From JBBEAM01 sp040882845 (GTDB lineage: Bacteria; Pseudomonadota; Alphaproteobacteria; Kiloniellales; DSM-21159): a stretch of 64,000 nt of DNA. The notes under the pieces are model-generated. The model ran no database searches, was not told where the DNA came from, and saw only the letters and a list, made by a program, of their open reading frames with translations. The position numbers were made by a program, and so were the translations under genes. Of this stretch, positions 44,550 through 53,080 are shown one piece after another (positions within the stretch are counted from its first letter, which is position 1; every line of letters starts with the position of its first letter). The DNA is taken from the NCBI GenBank assembly GCA_040882845.1, contig JBBEAM010000009.1:434001-498000 (forward strand). The letters run 5' to 3'.

Positions 44550-45344
44550 TTGTCCGCCACCCGCAGCCTCGGACTGACCAAGGCCGCCTCCTCCCCGGCG
44601 AACTCCACGGGGAACTCCACGGGGCTGCCCGAGGACCTGCGCTTCCAGCAGATCGAGCGCGAGCGGGTGTCCGACCGGGTGGCGCAGGAGCTGCTGAAAC
44701 TGATCGGCAGCGGCCGCCTGGCGCCGGGCGAGCGGCTGCCCGGCGAACGCCAGCTCGCCGAGATGATGAACGTCAGCCGGGTGTCGATCCGCGCCGCGCT
44801 GCAGCAGCTCAAAGCCAAGGGGCTGATCACCTCGGTACAGGGCGGCGGCACCCGCATCGCCAAGGCCGCAGAGGAGATCGAGCGCGGCCTGTCCTCCCTG
44901 GTGCGGGCCAACAGCGACAACCTCTTCGAGCTGATCGAGATCCGCGCGATGCTCGAGGTCTGGGCCGCGCGGCGCGCCGCCGAGGACGCGACCCCGGAGC
45001 AGCAGGCGGCGATCCGCGCCGCCTTCGCCCGGATGGACGTCCTGGCCGCCGACGATCCCGGCTTCGCCGAGCGCGACATGGAATTCCACCTCGCCATCGC
45101 CAAGGCCAGCGGCAGCGCCATCTACCTGCACCTGATGGACATGCTGGAGGACGTGCTGAAGGATCTCTTCGCGGTCAACAGCGAGACCATCCTGCGCGCA
45201 CCGGAGAACCGCCGCGCGATCCAGCGCCAGCACGCCGCGATCCTGGAGGCCATCGAGGCGCGCTGCGGCGACGGCGCGGCGGCGGCGATGCGGGCGCATC
45301 TGGGCTTCATCCTCGACAAGTACGGCTTCAAGAACGGCGGCTGA
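44550..45344 (+). CDS. FadR/GntR family transcriptional regulator (GlcC/LldR-like), TTG start
   Basis: A 264-residue regulator. The winged helix-turn-helix is at about residues 35-95 (SDRVAQELLKLIGSGRLAPG, ERQLAEMMNVSRVSIRAALQ), followed by an all-helical FCD domain with HLAIAKASGSAIYL and HAAILEAIEA, whose histidines bind metal and ligand. The TTG at 44550 has GGAGGA nine bases upstream and is preferred over TTG 44505, which overlaps the operator. It heads an operon with an MFS transporter, glycerate kinase and pyruvate kinase, and glcDEF carries the same operator, so glycolate or a related hydroxyacid is a likely effector. Confidence 0.82.
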   Translation: MSATRSLGLTKAASSPANSTGNSTGLPEDLRFQQIERERVSDRVAQELLKLIGSGRLAPGERLPGERQLAEMMNVSRVSIRAALQQLKAKGLITSVQGGGTRIAKAAEEIERGLSSLVRANSDNLFELIEIRAMLEVWAARRAAEDATPEQQAAIRAAFARMDVLAADDPGFAERDMEFHLAIAKASGSAIYLHLMDMLEDVLKDLFAVNSETILRAPENRRAIQRQHAAILEAIEARCGDGAAAAMRAHLGFILDKYGFKNGG

Positions 45345-45347
45345 GCG

Positions 45348-46649
45348 GTGGCCCAAAGCGCAGAGCCTCCCGCCGATCCCTCTCCACGCGCCTTTCCCGC
45401 CTGGCTGCCCTGGCTGACCTGGGGGCTGGGCGCGACGCTGTTCCTCTACGGCTTTTTCCAGCGCATCGCCCCCTCGGTGATGATCGACTCGCTGATGCGC
45501 GACTTCATGGCCAGCGGCGCGGTGCTGGGCAATCTCTCGGCGGTCTATTTCTACGCCTACGCGGCGCTGCAGATCCCGGTCGGGCTGATGCTCGACCGCT
45601 GGGGCGCGAGGCGGATGCTGACTCTGGGCGCCGGGCTCTGCGCCGCCGGCAGCCTCGCCTTCGGCTTCGCCGACACCCTCACCCTGGCCTATCTCGGCCG
45701 GCTGCTGATCGGCGCCGGGGCCGCCTTCTCCTTCGTCGGCAGCCTGACCCTGGCCGCGGCCTGGTTCCCGGCCAACCGCTTCGCCCAGTTCAGCGGCATG
45801 ACCATGATGGTCGGCATGATCGGCGGCTTCGCCGCCCAGGCGCCGCTGGCGGCGGTGGTCGAGGTGACCGGCTGGCGCCCGGTGCTGATCGCCGCCGCCG
45901 CGCTCGGCGCGGCCCTGGCCGCCGCGATCTGGCTGGCGGTGCGCGACACCCCGCCGGGCAGCCCGCAGCCGCGCCACGGCGAGGGGCAGAGTCCGGCGCA
46001 GCTGCTGCGCGGCCTGCTCGAGGTGCTCGGCAAGCGGCAGAACTGGCTGATCTCGCTCTGCGCCGCCGCGATGTCGGCGCCGATGCTCTCCTTCGCCGGG
46101 CTGTGGGGGGTCGCCTGGCTGATCCAGGCGCACGGCCTGTCGCGTCCGGAGGCGGCGGGCACCGCCTCGCTGCTGCTGATCGGCTGGGCCGTCGGCTCGC
46201 CGCTGGCCGGGGGCATCTCCGACCGGCTCGACCGGCCGAAGCGCACCATGCAGGCAGGCATGGTGCTCGGCCTGGTCAGCTTCGGCGCGCTGCTCTACAT
46301 CCCCGGCCTGCCGCAGCCGCTGCTCTGGGCGCTGTTCTTCCTGGCCGGCTGCGGGCTCGGCTCGATGGTGGTCTGCTACGCCCTGATCCGCCAGGCCAAC
46401 CGGCCGCAGGTGACCGGCGCGGCGCTCGGCTTTTCCAACGGCATGTCGGTCGGCGCCGGGGCGGTGTTCCAGCCGGTGATCGGCCTGCTGCTCGACCTGA
46501 AGTGGGACGGCGCGATGCTCGACGGTGCGCGGGTCTACTCCGCCGAGGCCTACGCCTTCGCCTTCAGCGTGCTGGTCGTCTACCTTGCCTTGTGTTTGGC
46601 TATGAGTTTCTTCATCCGCCAGAACCGACCCGAAGAGAGACCGCGATGA
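45348..46649 (+). CDS. MFS transporter, GTG start
   Basis: A 433-residue protein with twelve predicted transmembrane helices. LMLDRWGARRMLTLGAG carries the loop 2-3 MFS motif, and the second half repeats ISDRLDRPKRTMQAGM. It starts with GTG at 45348, three bases after the stop of the regulator, and its stop TGA overlaps the glycerate kinase ATG (ATGA). From its position it may import glycolate, glycerate or a related acid; no residue proves the substrate. Confidence 0.88.
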   Translation: MAQSAEPPADPSPRAFPAWLPWLTWGLGATLFLYGFFQRIAPSVMIDSLMRDFMASGAVLGNLSAVYFYAYAALQIPVGLMLDRWGARRMLTLGAGLCAAGSLAFGFADTLTLAYLGRLLIGAGAAFSFVGSLTLAAAWFPANRFAQFSGMTMMVGMIGGFAAQAPLAAVVEVTGWRPVLIAAAALGAALAAAIWLAVRDTPPGSPQPRHGEGQSPAQLLRGLLEVLGKRQNWLISLCAAAMSAPMLSFAGLWGVAWLIQAHGLSRPEAAGTASLLLIGWAVGSPLAGGISDRLDRPKRTMQAGMVLGLVSFGALLYIPGLPQPLLWALFFLAGCGLGSMVVCYALIRQANRPQVTGAALGFSNGMSVGAGAVFQPVIGLLLDLKWDGAMLDGARVYSAEAYAFAFSVLVVYLALCLAMSFFIRQNRPEERPR

Positions 46650-47932
46650 GCCGCCGCCCCGAGGACGATCCGAAAGCCTTCCTGACCGAGCTTTTCCAGG
46701 CCGCGGTGGCGGCCGCCAGGCCGGACCGGGCGGTGCCCAGGCACCTGCCGCAGCCGCCGAAAGGCAAGACCGTCGTGGTCGGCGCCGGCAAGGCGGCGGC
46801 GGCCATGGCCAAGGCGGTGGAGGACAACTGGCAGGGCGCGCTCGAAGGCCTGGTGATCACCCGCTACGGCCACGGCCTGCCCGAGGGAGAAGGGCCGCGG
46901 CGGATCGAGGTGGTCGAGGCCGGCCATCCGGTGCCCGACGAGGCCGGGGAGAAGGCCGCCGCACGGGTCCTCGAGCTGGCCCAGGCGGCCGGCGAGGACG
47001 ACCTGCTGCTCTGCCTGATCTCCGGCGGCGGCTCGGCGCTGCTGCCGCTGCCCGCCGCCGGCCTCTCCCTGGAGGAGAAGAAGGCGGTTTACGAGGCGCT
47101 GCTGCGCTCCGGCGCGACGATCGGCGAGATCAACTGCGTGCGCAAGCACCTCTCGGCGATCAAGGGCGGGCGCCTCGCCGCCGCTGCCTATCCGGCGCGG
47201 GTGGTCAGCCTGATCGTTTCCGACGTGCCCGGCGATTCCCCGGCGACGATCGCCTCGGGGCCGACGGCGCCGGACCCGACCACCCTGGAGGACACGGTCG
47301 AGATCCTGCGGCGCTACGGCATCCACGAGACCAGCCACGTGCTGCACCAGATCGAACGCTACGGCACCGAAAGCCCGAAGCCCGGCGATCGGCTGTTCGA
47401 GCGGGTCGAGAACATCCTCGTCGCCCGCCCGCAGCAGTCCCTGGAAGCGGCCGCGGCGCTGGTCGAGCAGGCCGGGGTGACGCCGCTGATCCTGGGCGAC
47501 TCGCTGGAGGGCGAGGCGCGCGAGGTGGCGCGGGTGCTGGCCGGGATCGCCGCCCAGGTGCGCCGCCACGGCCAGCCGGTCCCTGCCCCGGCGCTGCTGC
47601 TCAGCGGCGGCGAGACCACGGTGACGGTGAAGGGCAAGGGCCGCGGCGGGCGCAACGCCGAGTTCGCCCTGGCCTTCGCCATCGCCGCCGACGGCGCGGA
47701 GAACCTGCACCTGATCGCCTGCGACACCGACGGCATCGACGGCAGCGAGGACAACGCCGGCGCCTACGCCTCCGGGGACACCCTGGCGCGCGCCCGGGAA
47801 AAGGGGCTGGACGCCAAGGCGCTCCTGGCCGACAACGACGCCTACAGCTTTTTCCAGACCCTCGAAGACTTGATCTCGACCGGCCCGACACGCACCAATG
47901 TCAACGATTTCAGGGCGATTCTCGTCCTCTAG
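46646..47932 (+). CDS. gckA: Glycerate 2-kinase (MOFRL family)
   Basis: A 428-residue glycerate kinase of the GckA/TtuD type. The N-terminal DUF4147 domain contains VVVGAGKAAAAMAKAVE, the GHPVPDEAGEKA segment and LCLISGGGSALLP; the C-terminal MOFRL domain has LLSGGETTVTVKGKGRGGRN with the catalytic lysine and DTDGIDG. It converts D-glycerate to 2-phosphoglycerate with ATP. The start overlaps the MFS stop, and pyruvate kinase follows 22 bases downstream. The steps 2-phosphoglycerate to PEP need enolase, which is elsewhere. Confidence 0.93.
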   Translation: MSRRPEDDPKAFLTELFQAAVAAARPDRAVPRHLPQPPKGKTVVVGAGKAAAAMAKAVEDNWQGALEGLVITRYGHGLPEGEGPRRIEVVEAGHPVPDEAGEKAAARVLELAQAAGEDDLLLCLISGGGSALLPLPAAGLSLEEKKAVYEALLRSGATIGEINCVRKHLSAIKGGRLAAAAYPARVVSLIVSDVPGDSPATIASGPTAPDPTTLEDTVEILRRYGIHETSHVLHQIERYGTESPKPGDRLFERVENILVARPQQSLEAAAALVEQAGVTPLILGDSLEGEAREVARVLAGIAAQVRRHGQPVPAPALLLSGGETTVTVKGKGRGGRNAEFALAFAIAADGAENLHLIACDTDGIDGSEDNAGAYASGDTLARAREKGLDAKALLADNDAYSFFQTLEDLISTGPTRTNVNDFRAILVL

Positions 47933-47954
47933 GCCAGCCTGAAAACGGAGCGCC

Positions 47955-49373
47955 ATGCGAAGCAAGAGAAAAGCCAAGATCATCGCCACCTTGGGGCCCA
48001 GCAGCTCCGACGAGGCTACGATCCGCAAGCTGCTGCTGGCCGGCGCCGATGTCTTCCGCCTGAATTTCAGCCACGGCGACCATGCCGAGCACCAGGCCCG
48101 CTACGACATCATCCGCAAGCTGGAGCAGGAGATCGACCGCCCGGTCGCCATCCTGATGGACCTGCAGGGACCGAAGCTGCGGATCGGGCGCATCGACGGC
48201 GGCGAGATTCAGCTCGAACGCGGCAACAGCTTCCGCCTCGATCTCGACAAGGCGCTGGGCGATGCCAGCCGCGCGCCGCTGCCGCACAAGGAGGTCTTCG
48301 CCGCGCTGGAGAAGGGCACCCACGTGCTGCTCGACGACGGCAAGCTGCGCCTGGAAGTCGAGGATCACGGCCCCGACTTCGCCAACTGCCGGGTGATCAC
48401 CGGCGGACCGCTGTCGGACCGCAAGGGCGTCAACGTGCCGGGCGTGGTGATGCCGGTCTCGCCGCTGACCGCCAAGGACCGCAAGGATCTGCAATTCGCA
48501 CTGACGCTCGGCGCCGACTGGATCGCGCTGTCCTTCGTGCAGCGTCCCGAGGATGTCGCCGAGGCGCGCAAGCTGATCGCCGGGCGCGCGGCGGTGATGT
48601 CGAAGATCGAGAAGCCGGCGGCGATCGACCGCCTGCAGGAGCTGGTCGAGCTGTCCGACGGAATCATGGTGGCGCGCGGCGACCTCGGCGTCGAGCTGCC
48701 GCCCGAGGACGTCCCGGGCCGCCAGAAGGAGATCGTGCGCGCCTGCCGTCTCGCCGGCAAGCCGGTGGTGGTGGCGACCCAGATGCTGGATTCCATGGTC
48801 AACGCCCCGGCCCCGACCCGCGCCGAGGCCTCCGACGTGGCGACCGCGATCTACGACGGCGCGGACGCGGTGATGCTCTCCGCCGAATCGGCCGCCGGTC
48901 ACTATCCGGTGGAATCGGTCACCATGATGGACCGCATCATCACCCGCACCGAGGAAGACCGCGCCTACCGCCCGATCATCACCGCGCTGGACCCCGATCT
49001 GGAGCCGACCTCGGCCGACGCCATCTCCGGCGCTGCCGGGCAGGTCGCCGAGACCATCTCCGCCGCCGCCATCGTCAGCTACACCACCTCCGGCTCCACC
49101 GCCCTGCGCGCCGCCCGGGAGCGCCCGGTGGTGCCGATCCTGGCGCTGACCTCGCAGCTCAAGACGGCGCGCCGCCTGTCGCTGGTCTGGGGCGCGCACT
49201 GCGTCTACACCGCCGACGTCAGCGACTTCCAGGAAATGGTCGCCAAGGCCTGCCGCATCGCCCACGAGCAAGGCTTCGCCAAGCCCGGCGACAAGCTGGT
49301 GATCACCGCCGGCGTGCCCTTCGGCACCCCCGGTTCGACCAACGTGCTGCGGATCGCCTGGCTCGACGCGTGA
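47955..49373 (+). CDS. pyk: Pyruvate kinase
   Basis: A 472-residue pyruvate kinase. KIIATLGPSSSD opens the TIM barrel, MVARGDLGVELPPEDVP is the metal-binding part, VATQMLDSMVNAPAPTRAEA is the hallmark active-site stretch, and the C-terminal lobe ends in GSTNVLRIAWL. It makes pyruvate and ATP from PEP. The ATG at 47955 follows AAACGGAG. The position after glycerate kinase makes it the last step of a glycerate-to-pyruvate route under the same regulator. Confidence 0.95.
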   Translation: MRSKRKAKIIATLGPSSSDEATIRKLLLAGADVFRLNFSHGDHAEHQARYDIIRKLEQEIDRPVAILMDLQGPKLRIGRIDGGEIQLERGNSFRLDLDKALGDASRAPLPHKEVFAALEKGTHVLLDDGKLRLEVEDHGPDFANCRVITGGPLSDRKGVNVPGVVMPVSPLTAKDRKDLQFALTLGADWIALSFVQRPEDVAEARKLIAGRAAVMSKIEKPAAIDRLQELVELSDGIMVARGDLGVELPPEDVPGRQKEIVRACRLAGKPVVVATQMLDSMVNAPAPTRAEASDVATAIYDGADAVMLSAESAAGHYPVESVTMMDRIITRTEEDRAYRPIITALDPDLEPTSADAISGAAGQVAETISAAAIVSYTTSGSTALRAARERPVVPILALTSQLKTARRLSLVWGAHCVYTADVSDFQEMVAKACRIAHEQGFAKPGDKLVITAGVPFGTPGSTNVLRIAWLDA

Positions 49374-49436
49374 TCGCGCTCCGCGGTCCGGCCTGCAGGC
49401 GCCGCGTCATTTTGTGACCATAGTTCACCGGTACCG

Positions 49437-51143
49437 ATGCGGTTTCAGCTGCCTCGCCTTCAGATGCTCGTTCGCGTCACCCGCTACTGGTTACTCCGCC
49501 TCGCCCGGTCCTTTTCGGCCACCGGACTGCTGATCGGCACGCTGTTCCTGGCCGCCTCCCTGACACCGAGCCTGATCCCGCGCACCGCGCTAACCCAAGG
49601 CATCGTCTCCGGCGTCTGCCTCGCCGTCGGCTACGGCATCGGCGTCGCCAGCGTCTGGCTCTGGAGCTACCTCGAACTGCCGCATCCAAGCCTGCGGGTC
49701 GAGCGCTTCGTCACCCTGTTCGCCGCGGCGACCTGCGCAGTCATCGCCATCGCCTTCCTCTGGCAGGCGGCGGCTTGGCAGAACTCGATACGCCTGCTTA
49801 TGGAGATGGAACCGGTGGACGGGGCACAGCCGCTGCGCATCGGGGCCATCGCCCTGCCGATCTTCGCCGTACTCTATCTGCTTGGCTGGTTGTTCCATTT
49901 CATCTTCGACGTGACCGCCTCCTGGCTAAGGAACCATATCCCGCCGCGCATCTCCCACGTGGTCGGCATCGCCGTGGCGCTCGCCCTGTTCTGGTCGCTG
50001 GGCAATGGGGTCCTGATCAACTACGGGCTGCGCGCCGCCGATGCCTCCTTCCAGAAGCTCGATAGCCTCGAGGAAGCCTGGGTCAAGGAGCCGAGCGCTC
50101 CGCGCAAGACCGGAAGCGCGGCCTCGCTGGTCGCCTGGAAGGATCTCGGCCGCACCGGGCGCGCCTTCGTTACCTCCGGTCCGCGGCAAGATGAGATCGG
50201 CCGCTTTCTCGGCGGGGAGGCGAAGGAGCCGATCCGGGTCTACGTCGGCCTGAATTCCGCGGATACACCGGAGGAGCGCGCGGAACTCGCCCTGGCGGAG
50301 CTGGTCCGCAGCGGTGCCTTCAAGCGCAAGATTTTAGTCGTCGTTACGCCGACCGGGACCGGCTGGATCGACCCCGGCGGAGTCGATAGCATCGAATATC
50401 TCCATCGCGGCGACATCGCCAGCGTCGCGGTTCAATACTCCTATCTTCAGAGCTGGATGGCGCTGCTGCTCGAGCCGAACTATGGGGCGGAAACGGCACG
50501 CGCCCTGTTCAACGAGGTCTATAGCTACTGGAGGGATTTGCCCAAGCAGAGCCGGCCGAAGCTCTATCTCCATGGCCTGAGCCTCGGCGCACTGAATTCC
50601 GAGCGTTCCGCCGATCTCTACGACGTCATCGGCGAACCCTTCCAGGGCGCCCTCTGGGCCGGCCCGCCGTTTTCCAGCGAGACCTGGCGTTTCGCGACGA
50701 ACAACCGCGTTCCGGGCTCGCCCGCCTGGCGGCCGGGCTTTCGCGATGCCTCGATCATCCGTTTCACCAACCAGCAGGACGTGCCGAATAAGTCCGGATC
50801 TCCCTGGGGTCCGATCCGTATCGTCTATCTGCAGTACGCCAGCGACCCGATCACCTTCTTCGATCCGGCAGCGCTTTATCGGGAACCGGAGTGGATGCGG
50901 GGCCGCCGCGGCCAGGACGTTTCGGCGGAATTGCAATGGTTCCCCATCGTGACACTGCTGCAGCTAACCGTAGACATGGCCTCTGCGACGGCGCCGCCGG
51001 TTGGCTATGGCCATGTCTACGCGCCTGAAGACTATGTCGAGGCCTGGTATGCGGTGACCGCCCCCGAAGGCTGGGAGGAAGCTGAGCTCGACCGTCTCAA
51101 GGCCTATCTTTCAAAAAGAATCCACCCGCGAAGAAAGTCCTAG
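49437..51143 (+). CDS. Alpha/beta-hydrolase membrane protein (Abhydrolase_9 family)
   Basis: A 568-residue protein. Four to five transmembrane helices fill residues 20-190 (TGLLIGTLFLAASL, GYGIGVASVWLW, LYLLGWLFHFIF), and the C-terminal half holds an alpha/beta-hydrolase fold with the nucleophile elbow HGLSLGALNS. Proteins of this type (PF10081 with an N-terminal membrane domain) are of unknown function; lipid or wax ester hydrolysis is a common guess. It is separated from pyk by 63 bases and may or may not be co-transcribed. Confidence 0.82.
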   Translation: MRFQLPRLQMLVRVTRYWLLRLARSFSATGLLIGTLFLAASLTPSLIPRTALTQGIVSGVCLAVGYGIGVASVWLWSYLELPHPSLRVERFVTLFAAATCAVIAIAFLWQAAAWQNSIRLLMEMEPVDGAQPLRIGAIALPIFAVLYLLGWLFHFIFDVTASWLRNHIPPRISHVVGIAVALALFWSLGNGVLINYGLRAADASFQKLDSLEEAWVKEPSAPRKTGSAASLVAWKDLGRTGRAFVTSGPRQDEIGRFLGGEAKEPIRVYVGLNSADTPEERAELALAELVRSGAFKRKILVVVTPTGTGWIDPGGVDSIEYLHRGDIASVAVQYSYLQSWMALLLEPNYGAETARALFNEVYSYWRDLPKQSRPKLYLHGLSLGALNSERSADLYDVIGEPFQGALWAGPPFSSETWRFATNNRVPGSPAWRPGFRDASIIRFTNQQDVPNKSGSPWGPIRIVYLQYASDPITFFDPAALYREPEWMRGRRGQDVSAELQWFPIVTLLQLTVDMASATAPPVGYGHVYAPEDYVEAWYAVTAPEGWEEAELDRLKAYLSKRIHPRRKS

Positions 51144-51207
51144 GCAGTGGCTTTGAGCTGTCTCTTCCGCCCGGATCGAACTCCGCTTTCAAGCGGCGAC
51201 ACCCCCA

Positions 51208-51236
51208 TTGACACCCCGGGAGCGCCTCAGTATGTT
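51208..51236 (+). promoter_or_regulatory. Sigma-70 promoter of rpmJ
   Basis: TTGACA at 51208-51213 and TATGTT at 51231-51236 are spaced by exactly 17 bases. The -35 hexamer is perfect and the -10 has four of six consensus bases. The start site would be near 51243, about 47 bases before the rpmJ ATG. Confidence 0.75.
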
Positions 51237-51289
51237 CCGCGCTCGCTTTTCAGGAAAAACAGGGCCCGCAAGGGCCGGAGTGACGGAAA

Positions 51290-51415
51290 ATGAAGGTCGT
51301 AAACTCGCTGAAGACCGCGAAGCGCCGCGACAAGGACTGCCGCACCGTGCGCCGCCGCGGCCGCGTCTACGTGATCAACAAGAAAAACCCGCGCTTCAAG
51401 GCCCGTCAGGGCTGA
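51290..51415 (+). CDS. rpmJ: 50S ribosomal protein L36, type B
   Basis: A 41-residue ribosomal protein: MKVVNSLKTAKRRDKDCRTV, then RRRGRVYVINKKNPRFKA. This is the L36 variant (YkgO-like) that has lost the zinc ribbon: only one cysteine, C17, remains. The ATG at 51290 follows CGGAAAA, with GGAG six bases further up. It is too short for many gene finders. It has its own promoter and is followed by two hairpins. Confidence 0.95.
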   Translation: MKVVNSLKTAKRRDKDCRTVRRRGRVYVINKKNPRFKARQG

Positions 51416-51424
51416 AGCCGCGCG

Positions 51425-51492
51425 AAGCCGGGCTTGTCCCGGCTTTCCCCAAGAAACCGCGCCGTCTCCGGACCGCGCGGTTTCTTGCTTTT
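51425..51492 (+). terminator. Tandem hairpins after rpmJ
   Basis: The first stem, AAGCCGGG (51425-51432) with CCCGGCTT (51438-51445), follows the rpmJ stop by nine bases. The second, AAGAAACCGCG (51451-51461) with CGCGGTTTCTT (51476-51486), is followed by GCTTTT. The second is the stronger terminator and ends about 46 bases before the glcD operator. Confidence 0.85.
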
Positions 51493-51538
51493 CGGCCAGG
51501 GTTTGACGCAGGCTGGGCTTCGGGTCATATAGAGTAAT

Positions 51539-51549
51539 TGGTATTACCA
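51539..51549. promoter_or_regulatory. FadR-type operator TGGT-ATT-ACCA upstream of glcD
   Basis: An inverted repeat TGGTATTACCA (with TT/CTT flanks) placed 33 bases before the glcD ATG. Its TGGT-N3-ACCA core is the same as that before the FadR-family gene at 44550. This links the glycolate oxidase operon to that regulator; the binding itself is inferred. Confidence 0.75.
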
Positions 51550-51582
51550 CTTCTCCCGACCCGCCATGCGAGGGCTGCAACC

Positions 51583-53070
51583 ATGAAGATGCCGGAACCG
51601 GATCGCGGGGTGATCGGCCGCAAGGATGAGATCGTCGCGGCGCTGCAGCGCCTGGTCCCCGGCGAGGGGGTTGTCTCCGACATCGACGAGCTGCGCGCCT
51701 ACGAGACCGACGGCCTGACCGCCTACAGCCAGCTGCCGCTGATCGTCGTGCTGCCGGAGACCGTGGAGCAGGTCAGCGCCGTGCTGCGCTACTGCCTGGA
51801 ACACAAGATCAAGGTGGTGCCGCGCGGCGCCGGCACCTCGCTGTCGGGCGGCGCCCTGCCCCTCGAGGACGGCGTGATCCTCGGACTCGGCAAGTTCAAC
51901 CGCATCCTCGAGGTCGACTTCGACAACCGCTGCGCCGTGGTCCAGCCGGGGGTCACCAATCTCTCGATCACCCAGGCGGTGGAGCACGCCGGCTTCTACT
52001 ACGCCCCCGACCCCTCCAGCCAGATCGCCTGCTCGATCGGCGGCAACGTCGCGGAAAACTCCGGCGGCGTGCACTGTCTGAAGTATGGCCTGACGACCAA
52101 CAACCTGCTCGGCCTGCAGCTGGTGACCATGGACGGCACGGTGCTGCGCATCGGCGGCAAGCACCTGGACTGCGAGGGCTACGACCTGCTCGGGCTGCTG
52201 ACCGGCTCGGAAGGCCTGCTCGGCGTGGTCACCGAGGTCACCGTGCGGCTGCTGCAGAAGCCTGAGACGGCGCGCGCCCTGCTGCTCGGCTTCGAAAGCA
52301 GCGAGGCCGGCGGCGACTGCGTCGCCGCGATCATCGCCGACGGCATCATCCCCGGCGGCATGGAGATGATGGATAAGCCGGCGATTCAGGCCGCCGAGCG
52401 CTTCGTCAAGGCCGGCTACCCGCTGGACGTCGAGGCCCTGCTGATCGTCGAGCTCGACGGCCCCCAGGCCGAAGTCGATCACCTGATCGAGCGGGTCAGC
52501 GCGATCGCCAAGGCCAAAGGCGCGGTCTACGAGCGGGTTTCCCAGAACGAGCAGGAGCGCACAACCTTCTGGGCCGGCCGCAAGGCCGCCTTCCCGGCGA
52601 TCGGCCAGCTTTCGCCGGACTACTACTGCATGGACGGCACCATTCCGCGGCGCCAGCTTCCCTATGTCCTGCAGCGCATGCGCGAGATGAGCGAGCACTA
52701 TGGCCTGAGGGTCGCCAACGTCTTCCACGCCGGCGACGGCAACCTGCATCCGCTGATCATGTACGACGCCAACGTTCCCGGGGAGCTGGAGACCGCCGAG
52801 GAGTTCGGCGCCGATATTCTCAAGCTCTGCGTCGAGGTCGGCGGCGTGCTGACCGGCGAGCACGGCGTCGGCGTCGAGAAACGCGACCTGATGGGCGAGA
52901 TGTTCACCGAAAGCGACCTGCAGCAGCAGCAGCGGGTGAAATGCGCCTTCGACCCCGAGGGCCTGCTCAACCCAGGCAAGATGTTCCCCAGCCTGCACCG
53001 CTGCGCCGAGCTCGGGAAGATGCACATCCACAAGGGGAAGCTGCCCTTCCCCGACATCCCGCGCTTCTGA
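51583..53070 (+). CDS. glcD: Glycolate oxidase subunit GlcD
   Basis: A 495-residue FAD-linked oxidase. The FAD-binding PCMH-type domain includes VPRGAGTSLSGGALPLEDGV and SIGGNVAENSGGVHCLKYG; the C-terminal FAD-oxidase domain has FHAGDGNLHPLIMYD and GEHGVGVEKRDLM. It carries out the oxidation of glycolate to glyoxylate together with GlcE and GlcF. The ATG at 51583 lies 33 bases after the operator. First gene of the glcD-glcE-X-glcF operon. Confidence 0.93.
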   Translation: MKMPEPDRGVIGRKDEIVAALQRLVPGEGVVSDIDELRAYETDGLTAYSQLPLIVVLPETVEQVSAVLRYCLEHKIKVVPRGAGTSLSGGALPLEDGVILGLGKFNRILEVDFDNRCAVVQPGVTNLSITQAVEHAGFYYAPDPSSQIACSIGGNVAENSGGVHCLKYGLTTNNLLGLQLVTMDGTVLRIGGKHLDCEGYDLLGLLTGSEGLLGVVTEVTVRLLQKPETARALLLGFESSEAGGDCVAAIIADGIIPGGMEMMDKPAIQAAERFVKAGYPLDVEALLIVELDGPQAEVDHLIERVSAIAKAKGAVYERVSQNEQERTTFWAGRKAAFPAIGQLSPDYYCMDGTIPRRQLPYVLQRMREMSEHYGLRVANVFHAGDGNLHPLIMYDANVPGELETAEEFGADILKLCVEVGGVLTGEHGVGVEKRDLMGEMFTESDLQQQQRVKCAFDPEGLLNPGKMFPSLHRCAELGKMHIHKGKLPFPDIPRF

Positions 53071-53080
53071 GCGGCGCGCC

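Noticed and set aside
43362..46133. A 923-codon minus-strand frame covering the regulator and MFS genes as an extension of the transglutaminase
   Set aside because: The family start of the transglutaminase is ATG 44228; upstream of it the frame only reads the shadow of the plus-strand operon.
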